NCBI GenBank assembly: GCA_030704615.1
Contig: CM060731.1
Coordinates: 56,710,756 to 56,774,755 of the forward strand
Source of the DNA: Takakia lepidozioides
Taxonomy: Eukaryota > Streptophyta > Takakiopsida > Takakiales > Takakiaceae
Reading direction: 5' to 3'
DNA: 64,000 nt
In this document: positions 12,301 to 22,336 of the stretch, one piece after another
Layout of the letters: each line of letters starts with the position of its first letter
Position numbering within the stretch: the stretch's first letter is position 1
The notes under the pieces: generated by a model
The model's input: the letters and a program-made list of their open reading frames with translations, nothing else
Databases searched by the model: none
Told to the model about the DNA's origin: nothing
Translations under genes and position numbers: made by a program

Positions 12301-15300
12301 GAGTTTGGCATTCCGTCCTTAAGCTCCCGACGAGATGAATTCAAGGTCAGATGGTGGGGTCAGCTGCAACATATGTCCAACACCAGATATACTAGGTTAA
12401 TCGACTCTATATCTTGGAAACAGGACCGCCCTGTCAAACAGGCTAAGTCCTGGCAGAAGAGAGTAGAAGAGATTCTCAAGGACCGGGACCTGGATCTGCA
12501 AGTCTTGACCCTGCTGGATAAATCTGACTTAGAGGCTGTAGTGTCCAAAGCCATGTCTGTTGCCATGAGATTGTCTGATAAAAATGAAGTTAGGCAGAAA
12601 AATTCCCTGAACTTGTTTCCAGTCAGTGACATGGGGGAGGACATCTTGGATGACCTCAAGGGTCTACCCACTCTTGGCACTAGACTGAAATTTAAACTCA
12701 GGGCAGGAAGCCTACCTTTGAACAGCAAACAGAAGCAGAGAGGAAAGGGAGAGTGCAATTGCCCGTTGTGTGGGCAATCTGAAGACAGTATTCATTTTCT
12801 GATACACTGTCCGGGGTTCTCTCACCAAAAAGACGCTCTCTTCAAATCTATAAAGGGAATTGCGCCTGTTGGATGGTTATTCTAAAATTAGTTCAAAATG
12901 CACTAGAGAAAGTTATCATTGGCTTCACATCAGATAACAACTGGGTTCAAAGCTATGGGAGATGACACCAGTATATTAGTAACCTCGTCAATGGCACTCA
13001 ACCTTCCATTTCAAACCAATCTCTTTTCTAATAATAACACCTATGTACCCTAAAGACCTTCATAAATCGTCTCCGAGTACCCATTGCAGTTTTCTTCTGG
13101 TCGATGTAAGACACAAGACATTGCCTACATTCATATCCCTTCTATATGTGTGCATATACTTTTAGTCCCCAAGGATATGACACCTCATAGTTTCAGGTTT
13201 TGCTGTGTGCATAGGCACATACAAACATGACCACTACTTAGTGGCAAGTAGTACTCACAGTCCGAATCTGATGACCACGCTCCGGATGCCTGGGCGCAAT
13301 GATGGTAAGCAAACTTGGTGTCCGGCTTTTGAGCTGCTTGTGGAGGCTTACAATTGCTGCAGCCCATCCATTCACACCAGAATCCCAAGCTTCCGTCAGC
13401 CAACATTATAAAATGAACTATGTATGACCTAATGGTGTTATAGAATGTTGGAGTCATATGATTGTCTAAAATGGGTAGGATGCAGTGTTTCAAGAGATCA
13501 TATCCAGAAAAAAGAAATATGGACACCTGACATTGGTAAAAACGTAGTTCTAAGTTCTCTCCCAATCCTTCCATCACTTCACTAGTCCCGTACGACAAGA
13601 GTGAAAGAAAGACCGTCTTCTTCTTCCATGTGGGTGGAGGCAGCGAGCCAAATTTTTCTGCCAGACAACCCCTTTTGTAGTTCAAGCAACAATGGTCCCA
13701 CTGCTCGTGTAGAGATTCTCGCCTTCGCATGCTGTGACGAACATGACTGAATGTTAGAGAGGAGAGCCATAGACATGGTTTCATTTTTCCCTTGGGTAAG
13801 TCACCAACACGCTCTTTGAATGTTCTCTGGAAACTACGGCTTTGAGGTACCCATGAGTGTATCTTCCCTGAAGATACTAACAGAGAGATAGAGAGAACAC
13901 ATCAAGAAAAGACGTCATATTCAATTTGAAGCCAGTTGTGACTTGGTATGTGCACAAAGGAGGGCAAACTACACTATCTGCCTACCAAAGCAGATAAACA
14001 ATAGAAAACAAAAACCGTTTCTCTCAATAACCTGCCAATAAGATAAAACAAGCATACTTAAACCAGGTAACAATACTGCATACTCAATGCAAATACATTT
14101 TCCAGCAACTTACCATACTTGAGATTGAAAGGGAATGGAAGTGGATCACAAAGGGAGGTGCCCCCAAGATCTGGAAGCGCACTGCCTCCTTGGTGCTCTA
14201 CCTTTCCATCCCAGAAACCAGGCATGTCAACCTCAATGACTACTTCATGTGCACAAATCATCTGCATGCCTTGTAACCAAGGCAATTGTGGCCAGATCCA
14301 GTTGTCCATTTATGAGGTACAAAATCCTGAGAAACAAAAAATAAAAGAGATCAGCACCACAGCTTTTTCTCAGAGAGCAGTAGTTCCGAATCTTAGCGGA
14401 AGTCGGAACTTGTGAGGCTTCCAGAAACTAAAATAGTTTTAAGAAAAAGGCCTTGATGGCCCGTTTCTTGATATATTGGTGTTCTTCCTTGCGTATATAC
14501 GCGTGCAGCTTGGATCAGACTTTTGTAAGTGTTAGGTGAGGCAGCTTGTAGTCTCAAAAAACACACATGAAACAAAAGTGGAAAAACTTACCAGAGGGGC
14601 AATAAGCAAAAACTGCGAGAGCATGGTTGCCACAAGCGATCTCACTGGTGTTAAGGACCACCGCTCAAATGACTTTGCTGACATGCGTGCATTAAGCAGT
14701 GCCAACGGCATCGGCCTCCATACACATTTCAAATGAGAGTGAGGTAAGATCCACAAATGGCTGGGACTCGCCAATTCTTGGAAGTCTGTCAATTGAGTAT
14801 TCTTACTACCAAAGCATTTCAAGTAAAATGAGAGTTTGTAAAAGATGAGGCCTAACCCTTGTCTTGCAGATGCTAAAAGAAGATTTGGCCACAATTCACT
14901 TTCCATGAAGATACCAGCTTGTGGATGCCAATACCTCAAGAACCTCTCCACTGCCACAGGAGTATCCACCGGTGCAAACTGCACAATTTCCATCCAAGAG
15001 GTTGTGTCAGATGCTCATATCATCTCTGCAGGACCAGGAGAGATTTGGAGATTCGGAGACTGTAGTGTTACTTAACAGTCGCGAAACCGGTTGGAGATTT
15101 AGGTCATAACAAGTTATTCTGGGCACGTGCAAAACTGCAATCAATCACTGCAGGAGAATTAAGACCCACCTGACAAAGCACACCTGGTGGAAGGAACCGC
15201 TCCAAAACAGAGCTGTGAATAAGCCAACAAGTCGAGATCAGCTGTGTCAGAAACAGCGTGCATGCCTCTGCATAAGTGAACGGATTCAGACAAGGTACTC

Positions 15301-16038
15301 GTGCAAGGTTGCACTTGTGATGCTTACAATGGCGACACTGAACATAGCACAGAGGTCTTGTGGAATGCAGCTCTAAACAACAGAAGACGGGAAGGAAATG
15401 ATGATAAAGATCACGAGATATTGAAAGCATATCAGAGACTTACTTTGCTGTCACTGTTGAAGTTGTCATCAGAATGTTAACAGAAGGTCGAACCTGGATA
15501 CAATGTCGTATAATTGGAATTGCTGCCATCCCATCCCCTGTTGTAAAAAGCCCACGTATCAAAAAAATGACAATTGGTACTACGCTGCTCGAAAACTCTT
15601 CAACACCCACGGGTGCGGAACGTGTGACAAAGGTTCCATCTTTTGATTGTTGAGGCAATTTACACACTTATACTGATCTATAACATCGAAATGCCCTGAT
15701 CGAGCGATCGGCTAAACAAGTTCCAACGCAGAGAGAGAAAACAATCCATGCGTCAGAATTACAACCAGCAGACAACAGATTGGACCCTGTATCTACACCA
15801 GTTCTTGAGTACATTCACCAGTGCCAGAGAACGCACCCACAGAGACGGCATGGAACCATAAGAGAGCTCCCGACGGCCGAGGTAGGGACGCGTAACCCAG
15901 GCGCTCAGACCATCGCAGAACATGCTCACGGCCCCGCATACGTCTCCATTGCACATGCAGCAACAGCATCGGCGACATGCCTGACATCAAAAAGCCATAC
16001 ACCAAGCTCGCCCAACCTTTGCTCCATTCCGGGCCCAT
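9369..16038 (-). CDS. KDTA: 3-deoxy-D-manno-octulosonic acid transferase (KdtA/WaaA-like), 12 exons
   Basis: Twelve exons splice in frame on the minus strand: 16038-15837, 15537-15444, 15212-15170, 14978-14857, 14715-14592, 14197-14114, 13731-13614, 13356-13259, 10753-10663, 10407-10288, 9968-9898 and 9584-9369. They total 1383 nt, about 460 residues. Each junction has GT-AG borders. Landmarks in order: a short hydrophobic N-terminus, RPSGALLWFHAVSVGDGMAA, QFAPVDTPVAVERFL, FMESELWPNLLLASARQG, LALLNARMSAKSFERW, AVRFQILGAPPFVIHF, IWLAASTHMEEED, LTIIAPRHPERG, DTIGELKELY, FVGGSLVEG..GHNIAEAAAAGCAVLTG. These match the bacterial WaaA/KdtA family, which adds Kdo to lipid A precursor; the Arabidopsis homologue is reported as mitochondrial. 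Exon 6's end is unusual (see findings). The 13258-10754 intron holds a plus-strand LINE. Confidence 0.9.
11181..11324. mobile_element. 144-bp LTR/TRIM-like insertion in the LINE, with GCATC target duplication
   Basis: The insert begins TGTTGGA and ends TCCAACA, 7-bp perfect inverted ends of LTR type (TG...CA). It is flanked on both sides by GCATC, a 5-bp target duplication. Removing it joins LINE codons RGI to TLLNAVGK. It looks like a solo LTR of a very small (TRIM-type) retrotransposon. The body contains a tRNA-like domain on the minus strand. Confidence 0.8.
11203..11273 (-). tRNA. tRNA-like domain inside the 144-bp insertion
   Basis: The minus strand folds as a near-complete 71-nt cloverleaf: acceptor GGACGGG with CCCGACC (6 of 7 pairs), D arm GCTC/GAGC, an anticodon stem of four pairs, and T arm CTAGG-TTCAATC-CCTAG. 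The A box (TAGCTCAGTGGTAGAGC) and B box (GGTTCAATCCC) of a Pol III promoter are both good. Position 33 is C instead of U and the anticodon stem has a mismatch, so this is probably a tRNA-derived promoter domain, not a working tRNA. Confidence 0.6.
11577..11924 (-). pseudogene. Inverted LINE reverse-transcriptase palm segment
   Basis: This part of the LINE lies on the minus strand while both flanks are plus. It encodes WSCGIKGKMWRVVHNLYAH, then VAQGCTLSPLLFNVFINQLL and the catalytic box LMFADDFAG. Its first codons continue the plus-strand RDGLW at 11575, and its last lead into the plus-strand VVAFNDRG from about 11925. It is therefore the missing middle of the same ORF2, flipped in place. Confidence 0.85.
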
Positions 16039-16768
16039 CTCCCATTCCCCTCCTCCCTTTGTGAGTTCTTCCCCCTCTGAATCTGAGTTGTGCGTGAACT
16101 TCCTCAGCCCTACCGCGGGGATGAAAGGCACCGATTGTGGATGAAGCAAGTGGCTCTCTACCTCTCTTCTACGATTTTTTTACCGGAGATACCCTCATAT
16201 TTTCGAACTTTGATGTGCAGCGATTGAGTGTGCAGGTGTGTGAATATATACTTATCGAAGGTGCTCAATGGAAGTGGTCATGTCATTTGCTGGAATAGGT
16301 TCTCATATCGAAAACGAGGAGTAAATGGGATGTTCGTGGTACACTCTCGATCAACTATCGAAGCAAACTTCCTGCTTACCCTGTCTGCTGCTGAGGATTC
16401 ATCGGACATACACAGAATAGGGAAGAATACACTGTCTGCCTGCCCGGAGGACAGTGTCTTTTAGAAATTGTTGAATGTAAAGAGCATCATCAACGAAGAT
16501 GAAGCCATGCTCCACATTCAAAGCCCCAGTTTCCAAGTGATAGGCTGCACACGTCTGCGAAGCTTAGTGCAAAAGTGTGGGAAAAAAAGGTGAGTTGAGA
16601 AAGGGTGCACGATAAAGGTAACACAGATAATACACTTCGTGACCGGACATACTGGCCGATGCACATTTCTCTTATTAGGCTAACTTAGTACAAGATCAAA
16701 ACATTGAAAACTGTCAGCCTCGTCAAATTGTACAGCAAAAGGTCCTAAAGAAACTAATCAAAAATCCT
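16039..16768. other. KDTA upstream flank and LEA gene 3' flank
   Basis: No coding signal is seen in these 730 bp. The KDTA frame is open upstream of its first ATG (16038) as far as a non-ATG codon at 16149, so a longer start cannot be fully excluded. The ATG at 16038 gives an N-terminus of the usual family length. Confidence 0.45.
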
Positions 16769-19169
16769 CTACAAATTCTCATTCGGACTATTGACGGTAT
16801 CTTGAATAGATTTGGAAGCTTCCGCCAAACTCTCTCCGACGAAGGAAAGAATTCCCTTTCCTGTCTTCGAGGTCTGCTCGGTTACGCTCTGATCTGCTGT
16901 GTTTTTAGAAGAATCTGAGACTCGGCTCGCTGTATCGTGCCCAATCTCCTTAGCTTCATTTCCCTTCCTCGCAACAGCGTTCGTAGCTTCTCCCGCTTTA
17001 CCATCAGCAGCTCCTGCCGTCTCAGCAGCCTTCTGCTTGGTAGCACCCAAAAACGATCCGGCATTATCCTTGACTTTACCGCCCTCATTTTGGACAGCAC
17101 CAGCAGTTTGGGAAACCTTGTCCTCAACGCCTCCCAAAAACTCGCCAGCTTTCTGCTTTATTCCATTCCAGGTTCCGCCAGCTCTACTCTGCACATCCCT
17201 TGCTTCGTTTCCTGTGGCATCGGCAGTACGGGACGCTTTATCTTGAACAGATCCAGCTGCATCTTTCACTGCATCCTTAGCTTCATCAGCTTTGGCTCCT
17301 GCTCCATCAGTAGCCTCTCCTGCTCTATCCTTACCCTTCCCAAATTTCTCTTTGGCAGAATCGGCAGTTCCAGATGCTTTATCTTGGACATTACCCAGAA
17401 ATTCACTACCTTGGTCCTCCATTGAATCCTTAACATCCTCTGTCTGCTGCTTTGCAGCATCAGTTGTCTCAGATGCTTTCCCCGTTACGTCAGTATCAGG
17501 AGTGTCGGAGGCCTTCTCCTGTGTCGAATTCCACGTAGATCCCCGTATCTTAGCTCCCTCAGCTTTCTCTTGCGTGACATCTGCTGCTTTAGAGGCATTT
17601 TCGCTCGTCGCCTCAGCTGTTTCCGAGGCCTTATCGGCTGCTTCAGATGCCTTTTCCTTCGTCTCATCAGCTGTTTCAGAGGCCTTTTCCTTCGTCTTAT
17701 CCCAGGTTGAGTCTGCACTATCCTTCACCCCCTCTGCCTTGTCCTGGACGGCATCTGCCGTTTCAGATGCCTTTCCCTTAGTGGAATCAGCTGTTTCGGA
17801 TGCCCTTTCCTTCGCTCCAGAGGCCTTGTCCTGGGCAGCGTCCGCAGTCTCAGAGGCCTTCTCCTTTGTGGCATCCCACGTAGATTCCGCAGACTCCTTA
17901 GTTTCCTCTGCTGCTTTAGAGGCGTTTTCCCTCGTCGCATCAGCTGTTTCCGAGGCCTTGTCTTTTGTAGCATCAGCTGTTTCAGAGGCCTTTTCCTTAG
18001 CTGCCGCGGCCTTGTCCTTGGCAGCATCTGCAGTCTCAGAAGCCTTCTCCTTTGTAGCCTCTGTCACCCCAGAAGCTTTCTCCTTGGCGGCATCCCAAGT
18101 ATCCGCTGCCTTCTCCTTGGCAGCATCCAATGTGTCTTCAGCTGTGTCCTTCACATTTTGCAATGTCTCGCCTGTTTTCTGTGAGGCAGCGTCTGCTGTC
18201 TCACTGGCACTTTGCTTAGCAGCATCGGATTTTCCCTCGAGACTCTCCTTGGCTTCATTGCTGTTATCCTTTGCAGCCCCGTACCTACATTCGTAACAGA
18301 AACCCATTTTAGAAATCTGGACCGACATGCATGCATTGTTCGGAAGTGCAATACTTTGGTCAAAATCATATAAAGCTACTTCTGTAACTAACGTATAGCA
18401 GATTGCTCGATCGGTCCTTTACCCATCTTGGGTTCCTTTCTTAGCATCGTCAGCTGTTTCACCAGCAGACTCGGATGCTTGATTGTATGTGTCCTGGGCG
18501 CCTTCCTTGGTGCTCTCGACACCGTCACCCACAGCCTGTTTGGCCTGGTCATACTTGTCCTTTGCGCCATCTTTAAACTGTTCTAACTTATCTCCTGCTG
18601 CGTCTGAATACTGCGATAAGTTGTCCTGCATACATCACGAATATATATTAGCAGGTCATATAAGCAGATCATAAATGGAAATAAGGACTCATCGATCAAA
18701 ATTCTCTAAATCGGTTACCAAGATGTAGCAGAGATCATGAAAGCTTCGAATCAATTCGAACCATGTACACAGAGATGGCTCTACTAGCTAGATCCCCAAG
18801 TTGTCACGCTCACAACGTGATTACTCGGAACACCGCCACTACTAGCATCCAATTTCCGAAATCAATTCCAACGTGATTTCTGTCAAAGCTGAATCTGCCC
18901 ACGTGCAACATCCTTACCGAATTTTCATCTTTGGATTCGGAAGCCTTCTCCGCAGCCTGGTCCGTTTTGTTGGCAGCTAGCCCTTTGGCTGCCTGGTACC
19001 GATCCTGGGCGCCCCCAATTACAGAATTAGCGCGGTCTTGCACGCCCCCCCTCAACTGTGCCAGAGACGCGTATGCCTCGTCTTCATTGTTCTTTAGGTT
19101 CTCGGCCGATGAATCACCTGCTTGGTTACTCTCCGCCTCGGCTTGCAGGTTGTTCAAGTCGGCATCCAT
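16769..19169 (-). CDS. Group 3-like late embryogenesis abundant (LEA) protein, 3 exons
   Basis: Three minus-strand exons (19169-18918, 18625-18423, 18284-16769) splice at GT-AG sites and sum to 1971 nt, exactly in frame, for about 656 residues. From residue 160 on, the protein is built of dozens of 11-residue Ala/Lys/Glu/Asp/Thr repeats of the type AKEKASETADA. These are hallmarks of LEA group 3 (LEA_4 repeat), unstructured in water and amphipathic helices on drying. There is no signal peptide and almost no hydrophobic residues. The first two exons are of the same composition but with less regular repeats. Such proteins protect membranes and proteins during desiccation. The promoter side carries three ABRE-like boxes. 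Exon 3 also reads open for long stretches on the opposite strand because of the codon bias of the repeats; those frames are shadows. Confidence 0.9.
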
Positions 19170-19407
19170 GGCTACAAGCTGGTCTACCGCACTTAGAGAG
19201 ATGCACGCACAGTCTCGGATCAAATCAAGCTCAACTGATCTCCAAGCTTCGCACCACCTCAACTCTCAAATCCGATTCCTCCCGCACAACAACAGCAATG
19301 CAAGCAGACGTGATGTAAGTGCACAAATTAAGTCTGGGTGATGAGTCGCTCTGTGTCTGTGGGACTGTGTCTGTGAGGATCGAAGTTATTGTGGGGCAAC
19401 GATGATG

Positions 19408-19553
19408 ACGTGGCCCGCGGAGACCTGAGATCGACCCATTTGGCAGGCCGCAAATGGGTTCCGGCCCATTCTGTCGACACGTGGCAGAATCCACCTGTCA
19501 AGAAGCTGGCGAAGAAAGCGCAGGCTTTATCTCTAAGCATGGGACGCGTGGCG
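19408..19553 (-). promoter_or_regulatory. ABRE-like cluster upstream of the LEA gene
   Basis: Three ACGT-type boxes lie 240-385 bp upstream of the LEA start: TGACGTGGC (19406-19414), CACGTGGC (19478-19485) and ACGCGTGGC (19545-19553). The second is a canonical abscisic-acid response element, and the third resembles a CE3 coupling element. ABRE plus coupling element is the known arrangement for ABA- and drought-induced LEA genes. Function is inferred from sequence only. Confidence 0.6.
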
Positions 19554-20872
19554 AAAGGCCGGCGGCGGGATGGCGGCCACATAAGCAGTATGCATCCACC
19601 ATCCATGCACGCTATTAATACTTATGCGATAGAATTCTGGTGACCGCTCAATTTGGAGACGATGGTGAAAAATGTAACGGTGAATTTTGGTCATTTTTAC
19701 CTCAGGTAAATTTCATAAGGTGTCCCACATATGGGGCAACCTACAAACTTGGAACTAATTGATTTCATGAATCCTACACAAAGTTGTAGGGTTTCAAAGT
19801 CTAAACCAATCAGAATGCTTGTATACACCAAGAGCCCTATGACCAATCACACTTTTGGGGGGGTTATATCAAATGATTGTTTGCCAAGTGACAAAAATGG
19901 AGAGTCTTGGGACCAGCACTGCATGCTGACAGAAGCGTTAATGGGGTGTTCGGTCATAGACACCTATTCGGTCATAGGCCAACTTACCCTAGTTTTAGTG
20001 TAGCGCAAGAATAGGGTGCCATAGTGCCAAATCATCGTTGCCACATCATTGCTGCCATTTGTTCTAAAGCTGCCCAGATTGTCTGAAAAATTAAAATAAA
20101 AAATGAAAAGACGTCATCCTGCCACGTCATCAACGTACATTTCTTTGAAGCTGCCAGGAGTTACTGGAAAAAGAAATGAATTATGAGATTCATTTTTGTC
20201 AAATCTTTTCTCCACTCACTCCACTATGGGCCTTGGCCAAACCTCAACAGACAAACGGCGAAGAGGGAAACTCGCCTACAACCCGGGGATGCCTCCACGT
20301 GAGCATGGCCACGTGAGCGTGTGAGCACGTGAGCGCAGCCAGGCTCACGCCACGTCAGCAGTTCTCGCCACGTTGGTTCACAGGTGTCACGGCACGTCAA
20401 CAGTCCTCGCCAACATGGTTGACGCCACGTCATTTCCAAATGCACAGACCTATAACCGCGGACAAAAGGTAGGTGCCTATTTCCGCAGAATGATTTATTT
20501 TTTCCAATCATTGCAGACTACATCTTTAACATCCAACCGACCGATTGGATGAATGTAGGACTGTTGGAGGGATGAATATAACATGGATGAGTGCGAACAA
20601 TGCGAAGGATTCATGAATGCAGGATGGATGAATGTAAAGGGAATGAGTGCGAACACTACGATGGATTGATGTAGTTTTTTCCCTGAAAGCAATTTCTCAC
20701 TTTGTTGGATTTCTTATCTTTCAATATCATGTGGGGCCATGTCAACCCGTGAATGTAATTAGTCATTCCGTTCGTACTTGGGACAAATGAACAGTCGCAA
20801 CAAGTCAAAATACTTTTATGAGGATGAAGAAAAGTACATAGAAACTTTGAAGGTCAATTTGACTCGGACTCA
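19554..20872. other. Intergenic stretch with an ACGT-box cluster at 20.29-20.43 kb
   Basis: No gene is seen. Between 20296 and 20435 there are three CACGTG palindromes within about 36 bp plus several CACGTC/CACGTT boxes. At 20540-20680 a loosely repeated GGATGAATG motif occurs several times. Nothing else is recognisable. Confidence 0.5.
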
Positions 20873-21244
20873 TCATAACATATCCCCGCATCCTCTGCAT
20901 CCAAGTCCAAAAATTTCATAACTCCGGACCTGGATGTCTACTCCCGCGTGCAGATCGGGTGATGGAGCCTCAGACATGCAAAGTGTCATTTCTTCTGCAT
21001 ACACAGGAAGCAAAGAACTGGGCAGGGGGCTGTCGAATACGGAATCATCCCACATCATGGAGGCTTTTGAAGACCCACAGCTGTCTTTCCTGCAAGGGAG
21101 ATCCAGAAAATTGGTATAAATAATAAAATCAATTATGCGGGCTAACATGTCATCCAAAGACGAATGAAGAAGTCTATGCTCCTTCGCGGCCAATGCAGCT
21201 ATTCTTCTCTGATACTCGTCCTCGTCGAGAGGCGCCAGCAAAAG
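20873..21244 (-). CDS. Candidate host exon, 3' part, split by a Ty3/gypsy insertion
   Basis: A minus-strand frame runs from the edge of the retroelement at 21244 to a stop at 20873 (about 123 codons), reading LLLAPLDEDEYQRRIAAL then EHRLLHSSLDDMLARIIDF. With the 13-kb insertion removed, the frame continues on the far side through 34336 (GKHLSGV) to a good acceptor (ATGTAG). The middle has the heptad-like spacing of a helix. I do not recognise the family, and the region near 21100 also contains an acceptor-like TTGCAG, so internal splicing is possible. Confidence 0.4.
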   Translation of the reverse strand, partial: LLLAPLDEDEYQRRIAALAAKEHRLLHSSLDDMLARIIDFIIYTNFLDLPCRKDSCGSSKASMMWDDSVFDSPLPSSLLPVYAEEMTLCMSEAPSPDLHAGVDIQVRSYEIFGLGCRGCGDML

Positions 21245-21249
21245 GACAC

Positions 21250-22305
21250 TGTCACGCGGCTTTTACTCACCCATCCCTTCGCTATCCGAGGCGGAAACTC
21301 CAAGATAGAAGAGTTGGAAATCTCTAAGTACTCAGCCCGCGCAGAACAATCAGTCATGACCTACAGCTAGTGTATCATGGGGGTGTTTCCTATTTGTTTC
21401 CCTTTTGGCATTCATGTTAGCTACCTTACCATTGATAATTAAGTATCAGTTTGCTTTATCAATCTATTGGATTCCATCAACTCATCCATTCATTCCACAG
21501 CTTCACTCAGATCTCTCTACACAGTGTGATTGTATCGTAAAAGTATCCGATTATGATTTATCAGGTATCAGGCCGAAGCCATTGTGTCTCTAATCTGCTC
21601 TACAATATCATTACAGCCTTGCATATAACAAGCATCTACTCATCATCTCTCTATCTTCACTTCCGTTCTTCATCTCTGCCCGATCCCCTCTCCTGCATGA
21701 CCAAGAAGTCCTCTTTCCAATCATCATCCCAAAATTCCCCGCTCTCCCTTTATCTTCCTACCCGTGGTTCTAACCGTTTCCCTCACTAACCGTCATCTGT
21801 GAACTAACATGTTCCCTTCGCAGGTGTTGTTCCCCACAGTCGTTCCCTGTCCTGCTCTCCGTTCCCTATGATCGTGACAGTTGTGTCAAGCTGTGACTGG
21901 CTGTGTGAAACTGTGACGGCTGTGACTGGCTGTGCGACTGTGTTTGGCTGTGTCGGGCTGTGACTGGCTGTGTGGCTATGTCGGCTGTGCCGGGCTGTGT
22001 CGGCTGTGACGACTGTGACGGGCTGTGTTGGCTGTGTCGGCTGTGTCTGCTGTGACGACTATGACGGCTGTGTTGGCTGTGTCGGCTGTGACGACTGTGA
22101 CGGGCTGTGTTGGTTGTGTCGGCTGTGACGACTGTGACGGGCTGTGTTGGCTGTGTCGGCTGTGACGACTGTGACGGGCTGTGTAACCCCCCTCTACAGT
22201 GCGCTGTTGTCACCCCTAAGGCTCCTGTTGGTCTCAGTCTGTGCAAAAATTAAGGGTACCCTACAGATCCCGTTAAGTGTCTAAGTCCCAGACAGTCCTC
22301 TAACA
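21250..22305 (-). repeat. 3' LTR of the complete Ty3/gypsy element
   Basis: 1056 bp, nearly identical to 33278-34315. The part at about 21885-22190 is a low-complexity array of GGCTGTG-type units, where most of the length difference between the two LTRs lies. Confidence 0.95.
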
Positions 22306-22325
22306 TTACCCCTTCCCCCCTCAAA
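22306..22325 (-). other. Polypurine tract next to the 3' LTR
   Basis: On the minus strand a purine run (GAGGGGGGAAGGGGTAA) directly precedes the LTR start TGTTAG. This is where plus-strand DNA synthesis is primed and it fixes element orientation. Confidence 0.85.
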
Positions 22326-22336
22326 AAGCCGTGTCC

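Larger units (their letters stand above)
10870..12885 (+). mobile_element. LINE ORF2 (reverse transcriptase) remnant in a KDTA intron
   Basis: The plus strand encodes a non-LTR reverse transcriptase from the fingers region to the C-terminus. Motifs in order are NGYKAGGPDAIVNELIKHGG, the catalytic A block LDVKKAYDTVWRDGLW near 11530-11575, and LPSYTYLGVEFSSNCNWDAH near 12000. A C-terminal zinc-binding tail CNCPLCGQSEDSIHF lies near 12760-12800. The palm segment with the FADD box lies on the opposite strand at about 11577-11924. No endonuclease is present, so the copy is 5' truncated. Several frame changes and a 144-bp insertion at 11181-11324 show it is dead. It is antisense to the host gene and makes up most of the intron. 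Confidence 0.9.

Noticed and set aside
17292-18296. Long plus-strand open frame opposite the LEA gene
   Set aside because: It is the shadow of the LEA repeats, whose codon bias avoids stops on the other strand. The minus-strand model has proper splice sites and composition.
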